The notes: generated by a model not told the origin, from the sequence alone. 28,389 bases of DNA from Reticulitermes lucifugus (GCA_026260175.1 JAKCWW010002302.1:6297-34685); one strand, 5' to 3'. Positions 9,158 through 19,225 are shown, numbered from the stretch's first letter. Made by a program: numbers and translations.

Positions 9158-9313
9158 TTAAGGTAAAGTTAACCCTAGAACAGGCCGTGAAGGTCCAGAA
9201 GGGGAGTAAAGGTATGGCTCAACTCTTTCTTTAACTTCAGCGCTAGATGGGGGTGGGTAGTCAACGCCACGCCCCGGCCACTTTACCGGTACCCATTATG
9301 CAGAAGGCTGGGA
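9158..9313 (-). repeat. 5'-truncated SINE, family A, with target-site duplication
   Basis: It contains the 3' half of family A (GGTAAAGTT, GTCCAGAAGGGGAG and GTCAACGCCACGCCCC hallmarks) and stops at CAGAAGGCTGGGA, so the tRNA head is missing. A perfect 9 bp repeat, ATGTCAGAT, at 9149-9157 and 9314-9322 brackets it. This shows that truncation happened during target-primed insertion and not by later deletion. Confidence 0.8.
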
Positions 9314-9322
9314 ATGTCAGAT

Positions 9323-10213
9323 GTCGTTAGTGAATATTTTCGCGGTTTTACTCAGTGCCTGCAAGTAATTGCGGCCACGACTGCTTCCTTGCACGTTGTT
9401 ACCAGTTGATAATTCATAAAACCTGTACCACTCGACCCCGCTTATCGCAGACACATGCGGACCATCGTTAAATAAATCATTCATGCTTATCTCGTTTATA
9501 GTCATCATGTAGCCTTAAGATTTGAGGTTCTGTCGGCGGTTACTATGAAGATCATTGCCTTCTGACATGTGATACCATGAACTCTTGCGTAAATTTGCCA
9601 CCGTTTCGGAGTAACCATCTGCCTCCGTCTTCATGGTGGAACAGTAAGCCGCACTGAAAAATCAGTGTTCTGATGTGGTGACAGAAGCAAGGGCACTGTT
9701 CTGCGAGCGGACCGAGGGGTGGCAGTGATCGGCGAGGTCACAACGTCTAGGAAGGGATGCGAAAAGAAAACATGTTTCAGGAGGAAAATAATTGCGGATC
9801 GCCCCGCCCCCCGGGAACCATAAAGGGTAAGTGTAGCATGGTGTATAGTTTGAGGGGGGTGCAGAGCATCAAGTAGTGTACCTAGTGGGTCGACCCACAC
9901 GTTCCTGTAGAAGGGGATGTACACATAGCGTAAATTTGTATCAGACTGCACTGCAGCACATACCGGAAGACGATATATAATTTTTAGTACACGCCTTTAT
10001 ATTCACCAAAGAAACTGATGTCATCTGTAACATTTTTCCTTTTTCCTTGTCTGGACAGACTAAGTTCGTCCTTGCTCATGAAATTGGTTGTCTTGATGGA
10101 GAACGTAGGGATATTTACAATACTTCGGAATTCGTAACGATCATATAATTTGCTGATTTGCGTGGCTGAGTACACTGGGAGATGGGAAGAGAATAAGAAA
10201 TATTTAATTGGGA
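9323..10213. other. Stretch without identified feature
   Basis: No recognised repeat or gene. The frame at 9631-9951 (minus) has no family signature. Confidence 0.4.
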
Positions 10214-10510
10214 GCCGAGATAGGCTAGTGGATACAGCAACTATGCCATGGGCTGGACTGTCCGGGGTTCGAATACCGTCAGGAGCAAGGCATTGTTCTC
10301 TTCACCGAAACGTCCAGACCGGCTTTCGTGCCCACCCAACCTCCTGTTCCGTGGGTACCGGGGTTCTTTCCCGGAGGTAAAGCGGCCGGGGCGTGAAGTT
10401 GACCACTCACCTCCATTTAGCATCTTGATCAAGAATGATTGGAGCTACGCTTCCGCTCTTCCAATATGCCTTTGTGGCACGGACAGGGACAAATTTGCTT
10501 TTCCTTTACT
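10214..10510 (+). repeat. tRNA-derived SINE, family A, diverged subfamily
   Basis: The head GCCGAGATAGGCTAGTGG, with B-box GGGGTTCGAATACC, is followed by GTGGGTACCGGGG, CGGCCGGGGCGTGAAGTTGACC and a GGCACGGACAGGGACAA 3' region. It is inserted in the opposite sense to the first four family A copies. The 3' portion matches 11325-11598 better than the 4310 copy, suggesting a subfamily. Confidence 0.75.
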
Positions 10511-10954
10511 TTACAGTTGTTTAATTCATGATATATGAGAATGTGCTATTCATTTATGTGGACAAGTAGCTTCTCACGATCTGTGGAGTCCGTGTCATTT
10601 GCGCAGTCTGTGTAGTATTAACTGGGATGAAAAAAATTTCGATGAGTGATTACACAGTGTTTAGAAGAAGACGGTTCTGGCTGTTTGCTGATATCCCTTG
10701 ACGGAATAAAACCTCCAAGGTGATGTCATGCTTTGGCTGGTGTACGATACACTGCAGCAGTGGCCATGGCTCTCCGAAATATTGATTTGACCCACTTCAC
10801 GTAATGCTGTGTTCTTTTATTGCCCCGGCACTGCGACAGTTAGCCTAGGCCAAATTCTCCTTATTTCGTAATAATGTGAATGTAAAGGTGGCCATATGCT
10901 GAAATAGGTGCCACTCCGTCAGTAAATGGAGTTGTAGGTGAGTACATTTTTAGT
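10511..10954. other. Stretch without identified feature
   Basis: Nothing recognised. Confidence 0.4.
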
Positions 10955-11075
10955 CTTGAAACTAGATGGAGTGGAGGTCAAACTCATGCCTCTGCCGCTT
11001 GAACTCTGAAGAAGAGTCCTCACTGCCTTTTGGCTAGGAGGCTGGGTGACCTCCGAGCCGGTCTGCTCGCTATGC
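10955..11075 (-). repeat. Very old SINE family A fragment
   Basis: Scattered hallmarks in the right order are ACTAGATGGAGTGGAGGTCAA, then GAACTCTGAAGAAGAG, then GGAGGCTGGGTGACCTC and CCGGTCTG. These match the family A body on the minus strand with heavy divergence. Confidence 0.45.
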
Positions 11076-11324
11076 AGAAGAGACAATTTTCTGTGCGAGA
11101 TTGGAGGTTCTCACAGCGGTGTAGATTATATAGGTACCGACGTTTTCATCTTCGGGTTAGTCCAAGATCTTAGTCGGAGGCTGCAAACTGCTCTCAAGTG
11201 TTGGTACAAATATATCAGTGTGTACGGCCTCATATCCCAGAATACCTCCATCTTCAGAAACATTTCTTCTGCTGTATGAAGTCGAAACCAGATTCGCGTT
11301 CGTCAAAATCTTATCCTAGGAGGA

Positions 11325-11598
11325 ACCGGGATAGCATAGTCAGTAAAGTGACATATATACGGACTTGACGGTATGGGGTTCGAATCCCGGCAGGGGCAAG
11401 TGATTTATCTCCAAAATGCCCAAACCGATTGTGGGGCCCACCGAGCCTCCTATTCAATGGGTACCGGCGGCTCTCGCCCGGAGGTGAGGCTGTCCACCTC
11501 CGTCGTGTGCCAAGGTTAAGAACGAGTGGTATTCTACCTCCACTCATCCGTTGTGCCTTGATGGCGTGTACAGGGACAACTTTACCGTTACCTTTACA
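11325..11598 (+). repeat. tRNA-derived SINE, family A, full length
   Basis: The head CCGGGATAGCATAGTCAGTAA has a good B-box, GGGGTTCGAATCCC. The body has GTGGGGCCCACC, AATGGGTACCGG and CCGGAGGTGAGG. It ends TTTACCGTTACCTTTA, the family's A-rich 3' tail. Open frames at 11311-11616 (minus) and 11429-11707 (plus) are artefacts of it. Confidence 0.8.
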
Positions 11599-12110
11599 AG
11601 CTCGTAGCCTAGTCACTGTGGTGACAGAGCTATCGCGATTTTGTTATTTAGTTTTACGACGTTCCATGTTCTTTTTCATTACGGAGCCATCTGCGGAGAA
11701 TCGTTAGACCTAACGGTGGAACACCAAATTTCATGGCGGATTTAGAGTCATGTCTGGAAATTGGGTAGCTTTTGAGTCCACTCGACTTATTCCAGGAATT
11801 GCGACTGTACTGATTAGTTGCTTTCTGTGGTGGAACTAAACGAGGAAATACAAGTATACGATAGTCTAGTTCCCAACAATAAAAGTCAATGAGCCTTTTT
11901 TACGCAACGCTGTCTTTGTTTCAAGGTAACACGAAGAATCTTGCTGGATCCGTTCCCACCGCCACATCTAAATCTCTTTATGCTGAGTTCTGTTTGTAAA
12001 AGTTATCGTATTTCATCCTATTAAGCGTAATGACTTAAACGTACTTAGCATTGATGAAACAGCACAAATAACAAAGAGAATGTGGGATTTGAGGTTGTCA
12101 TGGCGACGAC
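11599..12110. other. Stretch without identified feature
   Basis: Nothing recognised. Confidence 0.4.
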
Positions 12111-12167
12111 TGTAAAGATTTAAGGTCTTCTGGAATAAGCTGTGTACACTTCGTATTATAGGTGGCC

Positions 12168-12207
12168 ACCAACGTTTTGGAGGTACTTCTTGCCTCCATC
12201 TTTAACG
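12168..12207 (-). ncRNA. Hammerhead-like relic with conserved stem II
   Basis: On the minus strand this reads UAAAGA, one U, stem GGAGG/CCUCC around nine bases, then AAAAC, GUUG and GUG. The layout is that of the other copies, but the core boxes have drifted. The five-pair stem uses a sequence unlike the other copies, supporting selection for pairing in its ancestor. I could not define the ends of the surrounding element. Confidence 0.4.
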
Positions 12208-12618
12208 TAGAAGGCTTTAAGATTGAGTCAGGAGTGAAGACGTAGGCAGCAGGTCCTTCAGAAGTGATGGTGTCCGTCTGACAGACTACACGGCGTCACA
12301 TCCCCGAAGGCTGTAATCTTGACATGTAAACAGAAATTGCATATTTTTCGTAGTCCGACTGTCGCACGTCACATATTAAATGACATGCTGTTACCGATTG
12401 TGGCCAGTTAGTGAAGAGTACGAGTTTCGTAACCTTGGATGTCAACATTCAAACAAAATTTCGTTAAAATCGTTGAAAGACACACGCACATACTGTATTG
12501 TGACGTCATGGGCTTAAAGGAACGTGTGGAGCTTGTACACTAATCAGCAGCCAATATATGCGACTCTCTTCGTTACCTCTCTGGGACCTGCAGTTCATGT
12601 AAATGATATTTAAAAACT

Positions 12619-12879
12619 CAGTTCCTACTTGAGATCTGCGCTCTTCTGGTATAATACGCAGCGTAGAGTGGTAATCCTCTACCGACGTATCGGGACAACG
12701 TATCGGTCCCATCTTCAAGGGTCAAGAAGTCCAAGAACTTCTTGACCCTTGAAGATGGGACCGATACGTTGTCCCGAAACGTCGGTACGGAATTACCACT
12801 CTACGTTGCGTAATATACCAGAAGAGCGCAGATCTCATCTACATCGTGGCGGAAGCCTGACATCACGCACAGTTCCTAC
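12619..12879. mobile_element. Palindromic Penelope-like element with 100 bp arms (copy 3)
   Basis: The 10 bp repeat CAGTTCCTAC at 12619-12628 and 12870-12879 bounds it. Arms 12631-12730 and 12737-12836 are near-perfect inverted copies around a 6 bp centre, CCAAGA. Each arm has a hammerhead-like stem reading outward; on the plus strand GGGAC (12757-12761) pairs with GTCCC (12771-12775), followed by GAAAC (12776-12780) and GTCGGTA. The first box is UUGAAGA in place of CUGANGA, so catalysis is doubtful. The tail after the right arm ends GCGGAAGCCTGACATCACG, as in the copy at 25928-26111. An open frame (12749-13048) begins in the arm and is an artefact. Confidence 0.7.
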
Positions 12880-13197
12880 CTCACAGGAAACACATGTCAT
12901 CGTTACAAATAACAACCGGTTAATGCTATTTAAGGAAATAATCACTGTGGACTGTGAGAATCATATTGAAATTCATAAATACGCTCTTTGGACAAAATGC
13001 AGTAAACCAGATGATACTTATATTTATGCCCGTGTTTTAAAAGGTTAATCGGTTTCACACTTCTGCATGCAAAATACCTATCGTTTGTTTCATTTTTGTG
13101 TGATTCAAGTCCCATTAAGTGTCAATATACGTAGCTTTCAGAAGTAATACGATAGAAGTTGCGATATTTGAAGTTCTCGTAAGGGTTTTGCTGCAGA

Positions 13198-13403
13198 TGT
13201 AAGTCTTCTGGGGTGTTGCGAAGCGTCTGTTGGTAGATAGTTAACGGTGTTTCGAAGATTCGTAGTGCTCTGATCTTCAGGGTCAAGCTGTTCGAGAAGT
13301 GTTCACACGTGGACAGCTTGACCCTGAAGACGAAGGCACAACGGCTGTTCGAAACACCGACAAATATATACCAATGAACACGATGTAACATCCTGTAAGT
13401 CTT
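13198..13403. mobile_element. Inverted-arm element with hammerhead-like cores (copy 4)
   Basis: The 10 bp repeat TGTAAGTCTT at 13198-13207 and 13394-13403 bounds 186 bp. The inner arms 13275-13291 and 13313-13329 are perfect (CTTCAGGGTCAAGCTGT and complement). Imperfect pairing extends outward to nearly the full length (13208-13291 with 13313-13393). Each arm carries CUGAAGA and, about 19-21 bases on, UUC plus GAAAC followed by ACCG. CUGAAGA satisfies the CUGANGA hammerhead box. Stem I is not evident. It shares TTGACCC next to the core with copy 3, about 400 bp away, but the arms differ elsewhere. Confidence 0.6.
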
Positions 13404-13802
13404 ATATCTTGACGATATAAATCGTGAAAGCTAGTAAATACAGTGTTGTAGAGAAACAGAATGCCAGAGTGTGGACTGAACCTTCGGGTTCCATAAACGG
13501 CGGGAATTTCTTAGGAAGGACTCTGTTCCATGGACAGTGTTTGTTAAGAGAAAGAAATGAAAGGCGGAGGTGGAAGCACAGTTATGGAATTGATTTTAAG
13601 GAAATCAATTGTAACGAAGTGAACTGGATATAACTGGCTGTGGGTGCGAAGGCCAGTCGGCCTGTCGACTGTGAACCTTCTATGCTGCCTATGCTGTTGA
13701 TGGAGAATTAGACAAAACCACATGAGTTGTACATCTGATGAGGAAGAACGCTGGCTCTCCTCTTATCAACTGTTACGATAAACAGAACCTACTATGGTTG
13801 TT

Positions 13803-14062
13803 AGCCGATCCCTGTGGCCGCGCAATCCAAGGCGTGGGTCTGAGGCCGCTCGCTTGCTGGGATTGCGAGTTCGAATCCCGCCGGGGGGCATGGATGCCTG
13901 TCTCTTATGAGTGTTGTGTGTTGTCAGGTAGAGGTCTCTGCGACGGGCCGATTACTCGTCCAGACGAGTCGTACCGAGTGTGGTGTGTCTAAGTGTGATC
14001 GCAGAACCTCAACAGTGAGGAGGCCTAGGCCCACTGGGACTTTCGAGCCATGGAAGAAAATA
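13803..14062 (+). repeat. tRNA-related SINE, second type
   Basis: The head GCCGATCCCTGTGGCCGCG and a good B-box, GCGAGTTCGAATCCCGCC (about 13865-13882), are followed by a body unlike family A (GTTGTGTGTTGTCAGG, GCAGAACCTCAACAGTGAGG, CCCACTGGGAC). It ends GAGCCATGGAAGAAAAT. The A-box is weak. Overlapping frames 13738-13992 and 13907-14137 are not considered genes. Confidence 0.6.
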
Positions 14063-14525
14063 TGGTTCTTGAAGCCTTGTATTTTTCATCTTTTTCTTCC
14101 GAGTGTGAATTTAGGAACCTTTTGTACAGTCCTCTAGCCTTCTTACCTCTTTACTGTGTGAGGGCAATTGTGTCTGATTTGAGCAACATTGTGCACTTCT
14201 GGTTTGGTGGTGAATTAGCACACCAATTGCAGTCTGCACATAGACTGAGAGTTAAGTGAAAGAGTACAGGAAATTCTCGAAAGCCACTAGAATTACATGC
14301 TTTAAACATTAGAAGAATTTATTGCTACGCAGTCCTAAAATTAAGTTTTTCCATATCCTGAACCGATTGTGAGTCTAAATCATGGGAATTTTCATAGTGT
14401 CGCATTGTTAACGCACCTATAATACACATGTAAAGCCATTAGTAATTCTCCGTGTTGTATATTAATTATTTCCCTTATGACGGATGATATAGGCCAAAAT
14501 TGTCAGAAATGGCATTGTAAACAAA
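14063..14525. other. Stretch without identified feature
   Basis: Nothing recognised. Confidence 0.4.
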
Positions 14526-14680
14526 TAAAAGAAGAATCAGACAACACTTATCAACCAACAATTGCACTATTAAAGTTTATTATCACTTAAAATTATGATG
14601 TCAGTTGTCTATCGTAGCCGTAAGTCGATGTGCTGTGCGTTGTCCACTTTGTTATCACCCACCACAGTAGTGTGGTGTAC

Positions 14681-14710
14681 ACATACATACATACATACAT
14701 ACATATATAC
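14681..14710. repeat. (ACAT)n microsatellite inside copy 5
   Basis: About six ACAT units, drifting to ATATATAC, some 30 bp before the assembly gap. Confidence 0.85.
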
Positions 14711-14742
14711 ATTCCATGGATCCATAATTTTGTCACAAGACA

Positions 14743-15000
14743 NNNNNNNNNNNNNNNNNNNNNNNNNNNNNNNNNNNNNNNNNNNNNNNNNNNNNNNNNN
14801 NNNNNNNNNNNNNNNNNNNNNNNNNNNNNNNNNNNNNNNNNNNNNNNNNNNNNNNNNNNNNNNNNNNNNNNNNNNNNNNNNNNNNNNNNNNNNNNNNNNN
14901 NNNNNNNNNNNNNNNNNNNNNNNNNNNNNNNNNNNNNNNNNNNNNNNNNNNNNNNNNNNNNNNNNNNNNNNNNNNNNNNNNNNNNNNNNNNNNNNNNNNN
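14743..15000. other. Assembly gap (258 N)
   Basis: Unresolved bases. All protein frames drawn across it are meaningless. Confidence 0.99.
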
Positions 15001-15035
15001 ATGGTCACCTGATGACCGAAACATATGTAGGGTAA
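15001..15035 (+). ncRNA. Hammerhead ribozyme candidate, 5' part lost in gap
   Basis: It begins in the gap. AUGGUCA pairs as stem II GGUCA/UGACC around CCUGA. Then follow GAAAC, AUAU, the cleavage triplet GUA and a stem I 3' side GGGUAA. Stem III is AC/GU. The missing CUGAUG box and stem I 5' side would fall in the N run, so completeness cannot be judged. Confidence 0.5.
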
Positions 15036-15349
15036 TTTTAAGTGATAATAAACTTTAATAGTGTAATTGTTGTTTGATAAGTGTTTTCTATTACCATACT
15101 GCACGGTGAACAAAAAGTTAAGTTAAAAGAAGAATCAGTAAAATTCTCTAGTGCACAGAGATGGCATTTTATTAATCGTCATTGTCAGCTTGTGCACGGC
15201 GTATATGAATAACGTCCAAGACAGGAAATGTTCGCGGAGCGTAAGGCTTCAGGAGCGTTCGCTCCGTTACTTTCCCTAGATTTAAAATTCATGAACAGTT
15301 TCAAGAATACTGAAGATTCGAGTATTTTAAATGTTTAATTTTGTGTTTT

Positions 15350-15650
15350 GCGTAACACACTACATTTTCTGTGCATCTTAGCAACGGATTTACAATCAGT
15401 CACCGCTTTTGGTTTTTCGAGTAAGCGATTATTACTCCGTATCAGCGTGTTTACTGTCGACAACGACTTCCATTTGTTTTCTTGCGCAGAAGACTTTTCC
15501 ACGTATCTTAGCAATGAATTTTGTATCGATCACGACTTTCTTTCTTTGCCTTAGTGCGTACCTCACAGAGAACGCTGAATTACGAATACCAATGGATCTC
15601 GACTTTTCTTCTTTGCCTTAGTGCGTACCTCCCAGAGAACGCTGAGCTAT
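15350..15650. repeat. Imperfect tandem repeat, 67 bp and longer units
   Basis: TCTTTGCCTTAGTGCGTACC, followed by an AGAGAACGCTGA tail, occurs near 15543 and 15610 (spacing 67 bp). A related phrase (ATCTTAGCAA, then ATCACGACTTT or ATC AGTCACCGCTTTT) occurs near 15373 and 15503, giving a higher-order period of about 130 bp. Open frames 15348-15554 and 15409-15621 lie within it. Confidence 0.6.
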
Positions 15651-17620
15651 GAAGACCGTTCATGGCGATAGATCATAAATGTACGTGGGTTTTCATGTAA
15701 AGTGCGTGGTTTTGTCCGGTTGAACTAGAATTGGAACCTGTCAACAAATTCTACTGAACATCCACAATACAAAATGCTGAAAAATTTTCCGTTGTTGTGT
15801 TTAACGTAGGATGTTGATAGATAATAAACATTACCTATTTTTAATTTGGAAACTGAAGTTGTGTACGTGGTTGGATGTACACTAATGAAATAGTATATAG
15901 TGGAAAGCGTGCGTGAAGAACGAGGGAGAATTTCGAATAAGTTTCGACAATGACCGAAGTTTTTATCTGTCTGCAATCTCGAGAAAATTCTATCTTTTGA
16001 CATGTGCTAAGTGTAACTTATTATTTCAGTTGAGTAGTCTTATCCGTCAGTATGATATCTATTTTTAAATCTGAATTGCGGCGAATGTCTAGTAAGTGAC
16101 GGCAAACTGTAATAAAAATAGATATGTTATCAGCAATTGTGTCACTACTGTCTCCACCTCGCGATCATCTTTAAATCTGTAGCCGCGACCATGTAGCTGC
16201 AGCGCCGGGAACAAATCGCTCGGCGACGAATTCCCCCGACATTACAATTACTGCAGGTTCTTTCGTTGCGAAATTATACCCCATATTAAGTTATTTTATG
16301 ACCACTTTCATTTGTAGTGACAAAAAGTAAGCTGTAAGTCGACGAATAGACGAAACCTACAAGATTCGTATAACAAAGTGTTTCCTAAAGATTTATGTTT
16401 TCTGGAGTGTGATGCTGTGCCATTCGACGAATAGTTCCCGGAATTTCGGAGGCAGCGGATCTTTTGACACGGTGGGAACTAGTCGCCCTGCCACACAGCA
16501 TGACGTCCTAGATGACTTGAATCTTCAGCAACGCCGCCGTCAGTACCCCAAATGTTGCAAAATCAGTTCTCTTTTGAATGGGCGATTATTTTGTGTGATC
16601 CTTTTTTCTTTCTCATGAATATGTATGACAATACGTCGAAAATTAATTTACATGTTTTGCGCCGTTGGTGTAAAGTTCGACTATACTTTGTTGAACAAGA
16701 CGTCGTTGTCAATTATGTTGTTATATTGGAGGTGGTCGTGTGGAACGTTATTGAAAAGACACAAACAAACCGCCAAAAATGGTTTGTTTCTCGAACATCT
16801 GAACTGTATATTATACTACTGTTTTGAAAAAGAAAGATGAAGGTTAGTGATGGAATGGTTCTGAATGGTGAATCAGGTAGGAAATGCATTGGAGTGTGAG
16901 TGTGGCAATGTTGATATAGACGTATTATCTTAGAATTCACTGTAGGTAACGTAGGGATGTTCAAATCACAGTCTTTGTATTCAGTTTAAGGGCCTTCTGA
17001 GTGCCATTCCGGCGCTTTACTACGGAGTAATTCTAGACTATACAGGGAGTTGTAATTTTGTCTTTTGTATTTCCCAAACTTTGGTCCGTCGTTTAAGTAG
17101 AAGAATCGTGCCGTTGCCGTACAGCAGCAAGTGCCTTTGTGATCTTGTGTGATAAATTGTTATACAAGTATTTTTACTGTCAAATGTAATAATATATATA
17201 TTAGTTGTTCGTAATTTTCAACCTGACATGTTTTCATAATGTTTATTGCGGAGGGTTCATAGTTTTACAATTAACCATTAAGAGTCCTATCAGCATAGAT
17301 CGTATCCGACAGTTTACATTGGATTGTTACCGTAACTTTGAATCTAAAGTTGTTAAAAATGGAAGTACATTACCTTAAGCTTGTATCTAAACTGTTAAAA
17401 ATTAGTGCGTCAATAGGCCCATTTCTTAAGTTTTTTAAAATACAGTATACTGGCGTAATATAACAGCAAATTCTGTTGTCGTTTTTTTATTTTGTAGAGA
17501 CAGCCCTGTGTTCACTTAGTGTGTATGTTTATCTATCAGTCCTAGCCAAAATTTATGATATCAGGAGGAAAACTTTTACTGGCATTGGTACGCCTGTGCT
17601 ATTATTTATTTGTTATGTGA
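15651..17620. other. Long stretch without identified gene
   Basis: AT-rich. The only structure seen is a 12 bp inverted pair, ATATCTATTTTT at 16055-16066 with its complement at 16114-16125, which could fold a 70 bp hairpin. No TIR element with a duplication is evident around it. Short frames (for example 16409-16618, 16552-16827) show no family signature. Confidence 0.4.
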
Positions 17621-17639
17621 ATTTGGTTATTCAGTGTTT

Positions 17640-17935
17640 GTTGTCTTCATGTGCATTAAGTGAGGAATCGTGTTCGTACCTGGCCTAATGGTGTCCACCA
17701 GGGAGGCAGAATCACGTTGGTTGGTGCGCTGGGGTGTGTTCGATCTTGACGTGTTGCTATCGGAAGTTTGCGATGTTATTGATACCTTAATTACAAAATT
17801 AATTCGTGTAACATGCTCAAAGCGATTATTGTCCGCCCGGACACATGCCTCTGCTTGACGGACGAGTGAGAGCCCGACCCTTTCGAACGCCGCAGGTGTT
17901 GCTGGAGTAATTGCACAAAGTCTGAAAGCTGTCCC
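17640..17935 (-). pseudogene. Possible hAT transposase C-terminal relic
   Basis: A 113-codon minus-strand frame (17627-17968) contains ITPATPAAFERV followed by RADNNRFEHVTRINFV. This loosely resembles the dimerisation region at the end of hAT transposases (a PATSA..ERVFS-like motif, then RxxLxxDNxxxLxFx). The FSxAG segment after ERV is not intact. Resemblance is from memory and weak; chance is the alternative. Confidence 0.2.
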
Positions 17936-17969
17936 AGGCTTGATTGTTGGTCTGTATTTCTCTGACATG

Positions 17970-18880
17970 TTATACCGTAATTTTTACATAATCCACAGAA
18001 AGGAAGCTGGTAGCTTAGGTCAGGCTACCTATGTTGTTGTTGTTTTTTTTTGTTGGTGGTGGTGGTGGTGGTGCTCCTGCTGGCTTCGTAATTAGCCATT
18101 AGGCTGTTGAATCAGAACGTACGAGAAAATAAATTATAAATTAAGTGTTCGTAATTTGTAATTAGATTACCAATAAACGTATTTGCCCATACCTCATTAA
18201 GACGTCGTTTGCAGAGCATTTATAGGAAAATTTTTAATCGTTTAGACGCCCTGAATGTCAATAAATTTGAACCAATCATTTTTTGAAACATCCTGTAGAG
18301 CATGGAATGATGGAATTATTAATTAATGTTGTATTGGAAAAGATGTGCGAGGAATCGGCTGTGGCTTAATTCTAGGTACCGTCGCTGCATTCGCCGGGAG
18401 GGACTGATAGAACCACGAAAATAGCTGATCTGCGCGCCGAGTTTTGTACACGTGACCTCCTAAATACAAAGCAGGAGTGTTGTTAATTCTACCGCGACCT
18501 TCGGTCACGACAGTCGTAAGTTAGGAATTATGTTAGCTAATAACAGTTTCAGGTGATCCATGTTAAGCAGAATAGAGCTGTAGTTCTATCTAAAGTGTCC
18601 GGATTTCGGACCAGTGTTGGGCGACAGTGATAACCCGTATCTGTGTGCGGACTGGCGCTACTTTGTAAGTGGAAGCAAGTCTTCCTTTTGTGGAACCAGC
18701 TATATTGCAGCATTGGTAAGCACTGAAGTGCAAAGTTGTTCTGTTAACAGGAACCAGCCAAGCCTGCATACAGCACACGTGACGTCAGTGTCTCTTTGTT
18801 ACAGCCAGCGCATACGGAATGCAGTGACCTCATTCGAGTTGCAGTTGAACTAGACAGCTATTCGCTGGTAATTCCATCGA
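17970..18880. other. Stretch without identified gene
   Basis: Apart from the GGT run, no repeat or gene is recognised. Confidence 0.35.
18053..18073. repeat. (GGT)n microsatellite
   Basis: Seven GGT units, preceded by TTG/T-rich sequence. Confidence 0.9.
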
Positions 18881-18897
18881 AACGGCCCAAATAGAAA

Positions 18898-18960
18898 TAT
18901 ATCGCCAACCGGGAACCGAACCCTGGTCGTCCAGCCAGTAGCCTACAGTTATCCTGCCTC
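18898..18960 (-). repeat. Possible tRNA-like SINE fragment
   Basis: On the minus strand a B-box-like GGGTTCGGTTCCCGG sits next to a GGCTACTGGCTGGACGACC segment. It cannot be folded by hand into a complete tRNA cloverleaf, so a decayed SINE head is more likely than a tRNA gene. Confidence 0.3.
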
Positions 18961-19103
18961 ATATCTAGAGATAGCTTGGTGCGTGTGCCATAATTCCTTT
19001 GCTGTCCCACCCGATCAGTCAGTGGAGCAGAGGCCTGCTTGAGAAGCTGACGTTCGTCACATGCTCGATAAATTCCCTGCTATTTATCGAACCTGAAAGT
19101 TCA

Positions 19104-19225
19104 TTACCGTGTTCTTAAGTATCCGGCGCTGTACCTATTCTGAGCCACATGAATCCAATCAACATCTCCACACCCTGTTTGTGTAAGATCGTTACTGTCG
19201 TCCCATGTTACGTCTACGCGTGTGA
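19104..19225 (-). pseudogene. LINE C-terminal relic (minus copy)
   Basis: The minus-strand frame reads TWDDSNDLTQTGCGDVDWIH and then VAQNR. This follows the pattern seen at the end of many insect non-LTR retrotransposon proteins (RW.D...DLQE.GCG..DWI.LAQ.R). It corresponds to the last part of the plus-strand copy at 19746-20169, though with different residues, so it is probably a related but separate insertion. Only about 40 codons are recognisable. Confidence 0.5.

Larger units (their letters stand above)
14526..15138 (+). mobile_element. Penelope-like element with hammerhead, interrupted by assembly gap (copy 5)
   Basis: A perfect 15 bp repeat, TAAAAGAAGAATCAG, at 14526-14540 and 15124-15138 is the target duplication. 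Inverted terminal segments of 53 bp, about 94 percent identical by eye, lie at 14543-14595 and 15033-15085. The right one is preceded by a hammerhead 3' half on the plus strand (15001-15035). The unpaired tail 15086-15123 contains TGCACGG at 15100-15106, as in copies 1 and 2. The interior holds an ACAT microsatellite and a 258-base run of N, so true length and any coding content are unknown. Confidence 0.75.

Noticed and set aside
11325-11400. True tRNA gene
   Set aside because: A and B boxes are present, but the rest matches the SINE family and no full cloverleaf with an acceptor stem is evident.
12749-13048. Protein gene starting MKMGPIRCPETSV
   Set aside because: The start codon and first about 35 codons lie in the palindromic element arm; the mirrored frame 12506-12718 begins with the same MKMGPIRCP residues on the other strand.
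14593-15113. Open frames of 126-146 codons
   Set aside because: They cross the N gap; most residues are unknown.
15234-15266. CGGAGCG/CGCTCCG hairpin as a terminator or regulatory site
   Set aside because: Only seven pairs, no context, and not meaningful in this genome type.
18898-18960. tRNA gene on the minus strand
   Set aside because: Only a B-box-like segment; the other arms do not pair.
19068-19092. TCGATAAAT/ATTTATCGA inverted repeat as a MITE
   Set aside because: Nine pairs with no duplication or relatives seen.
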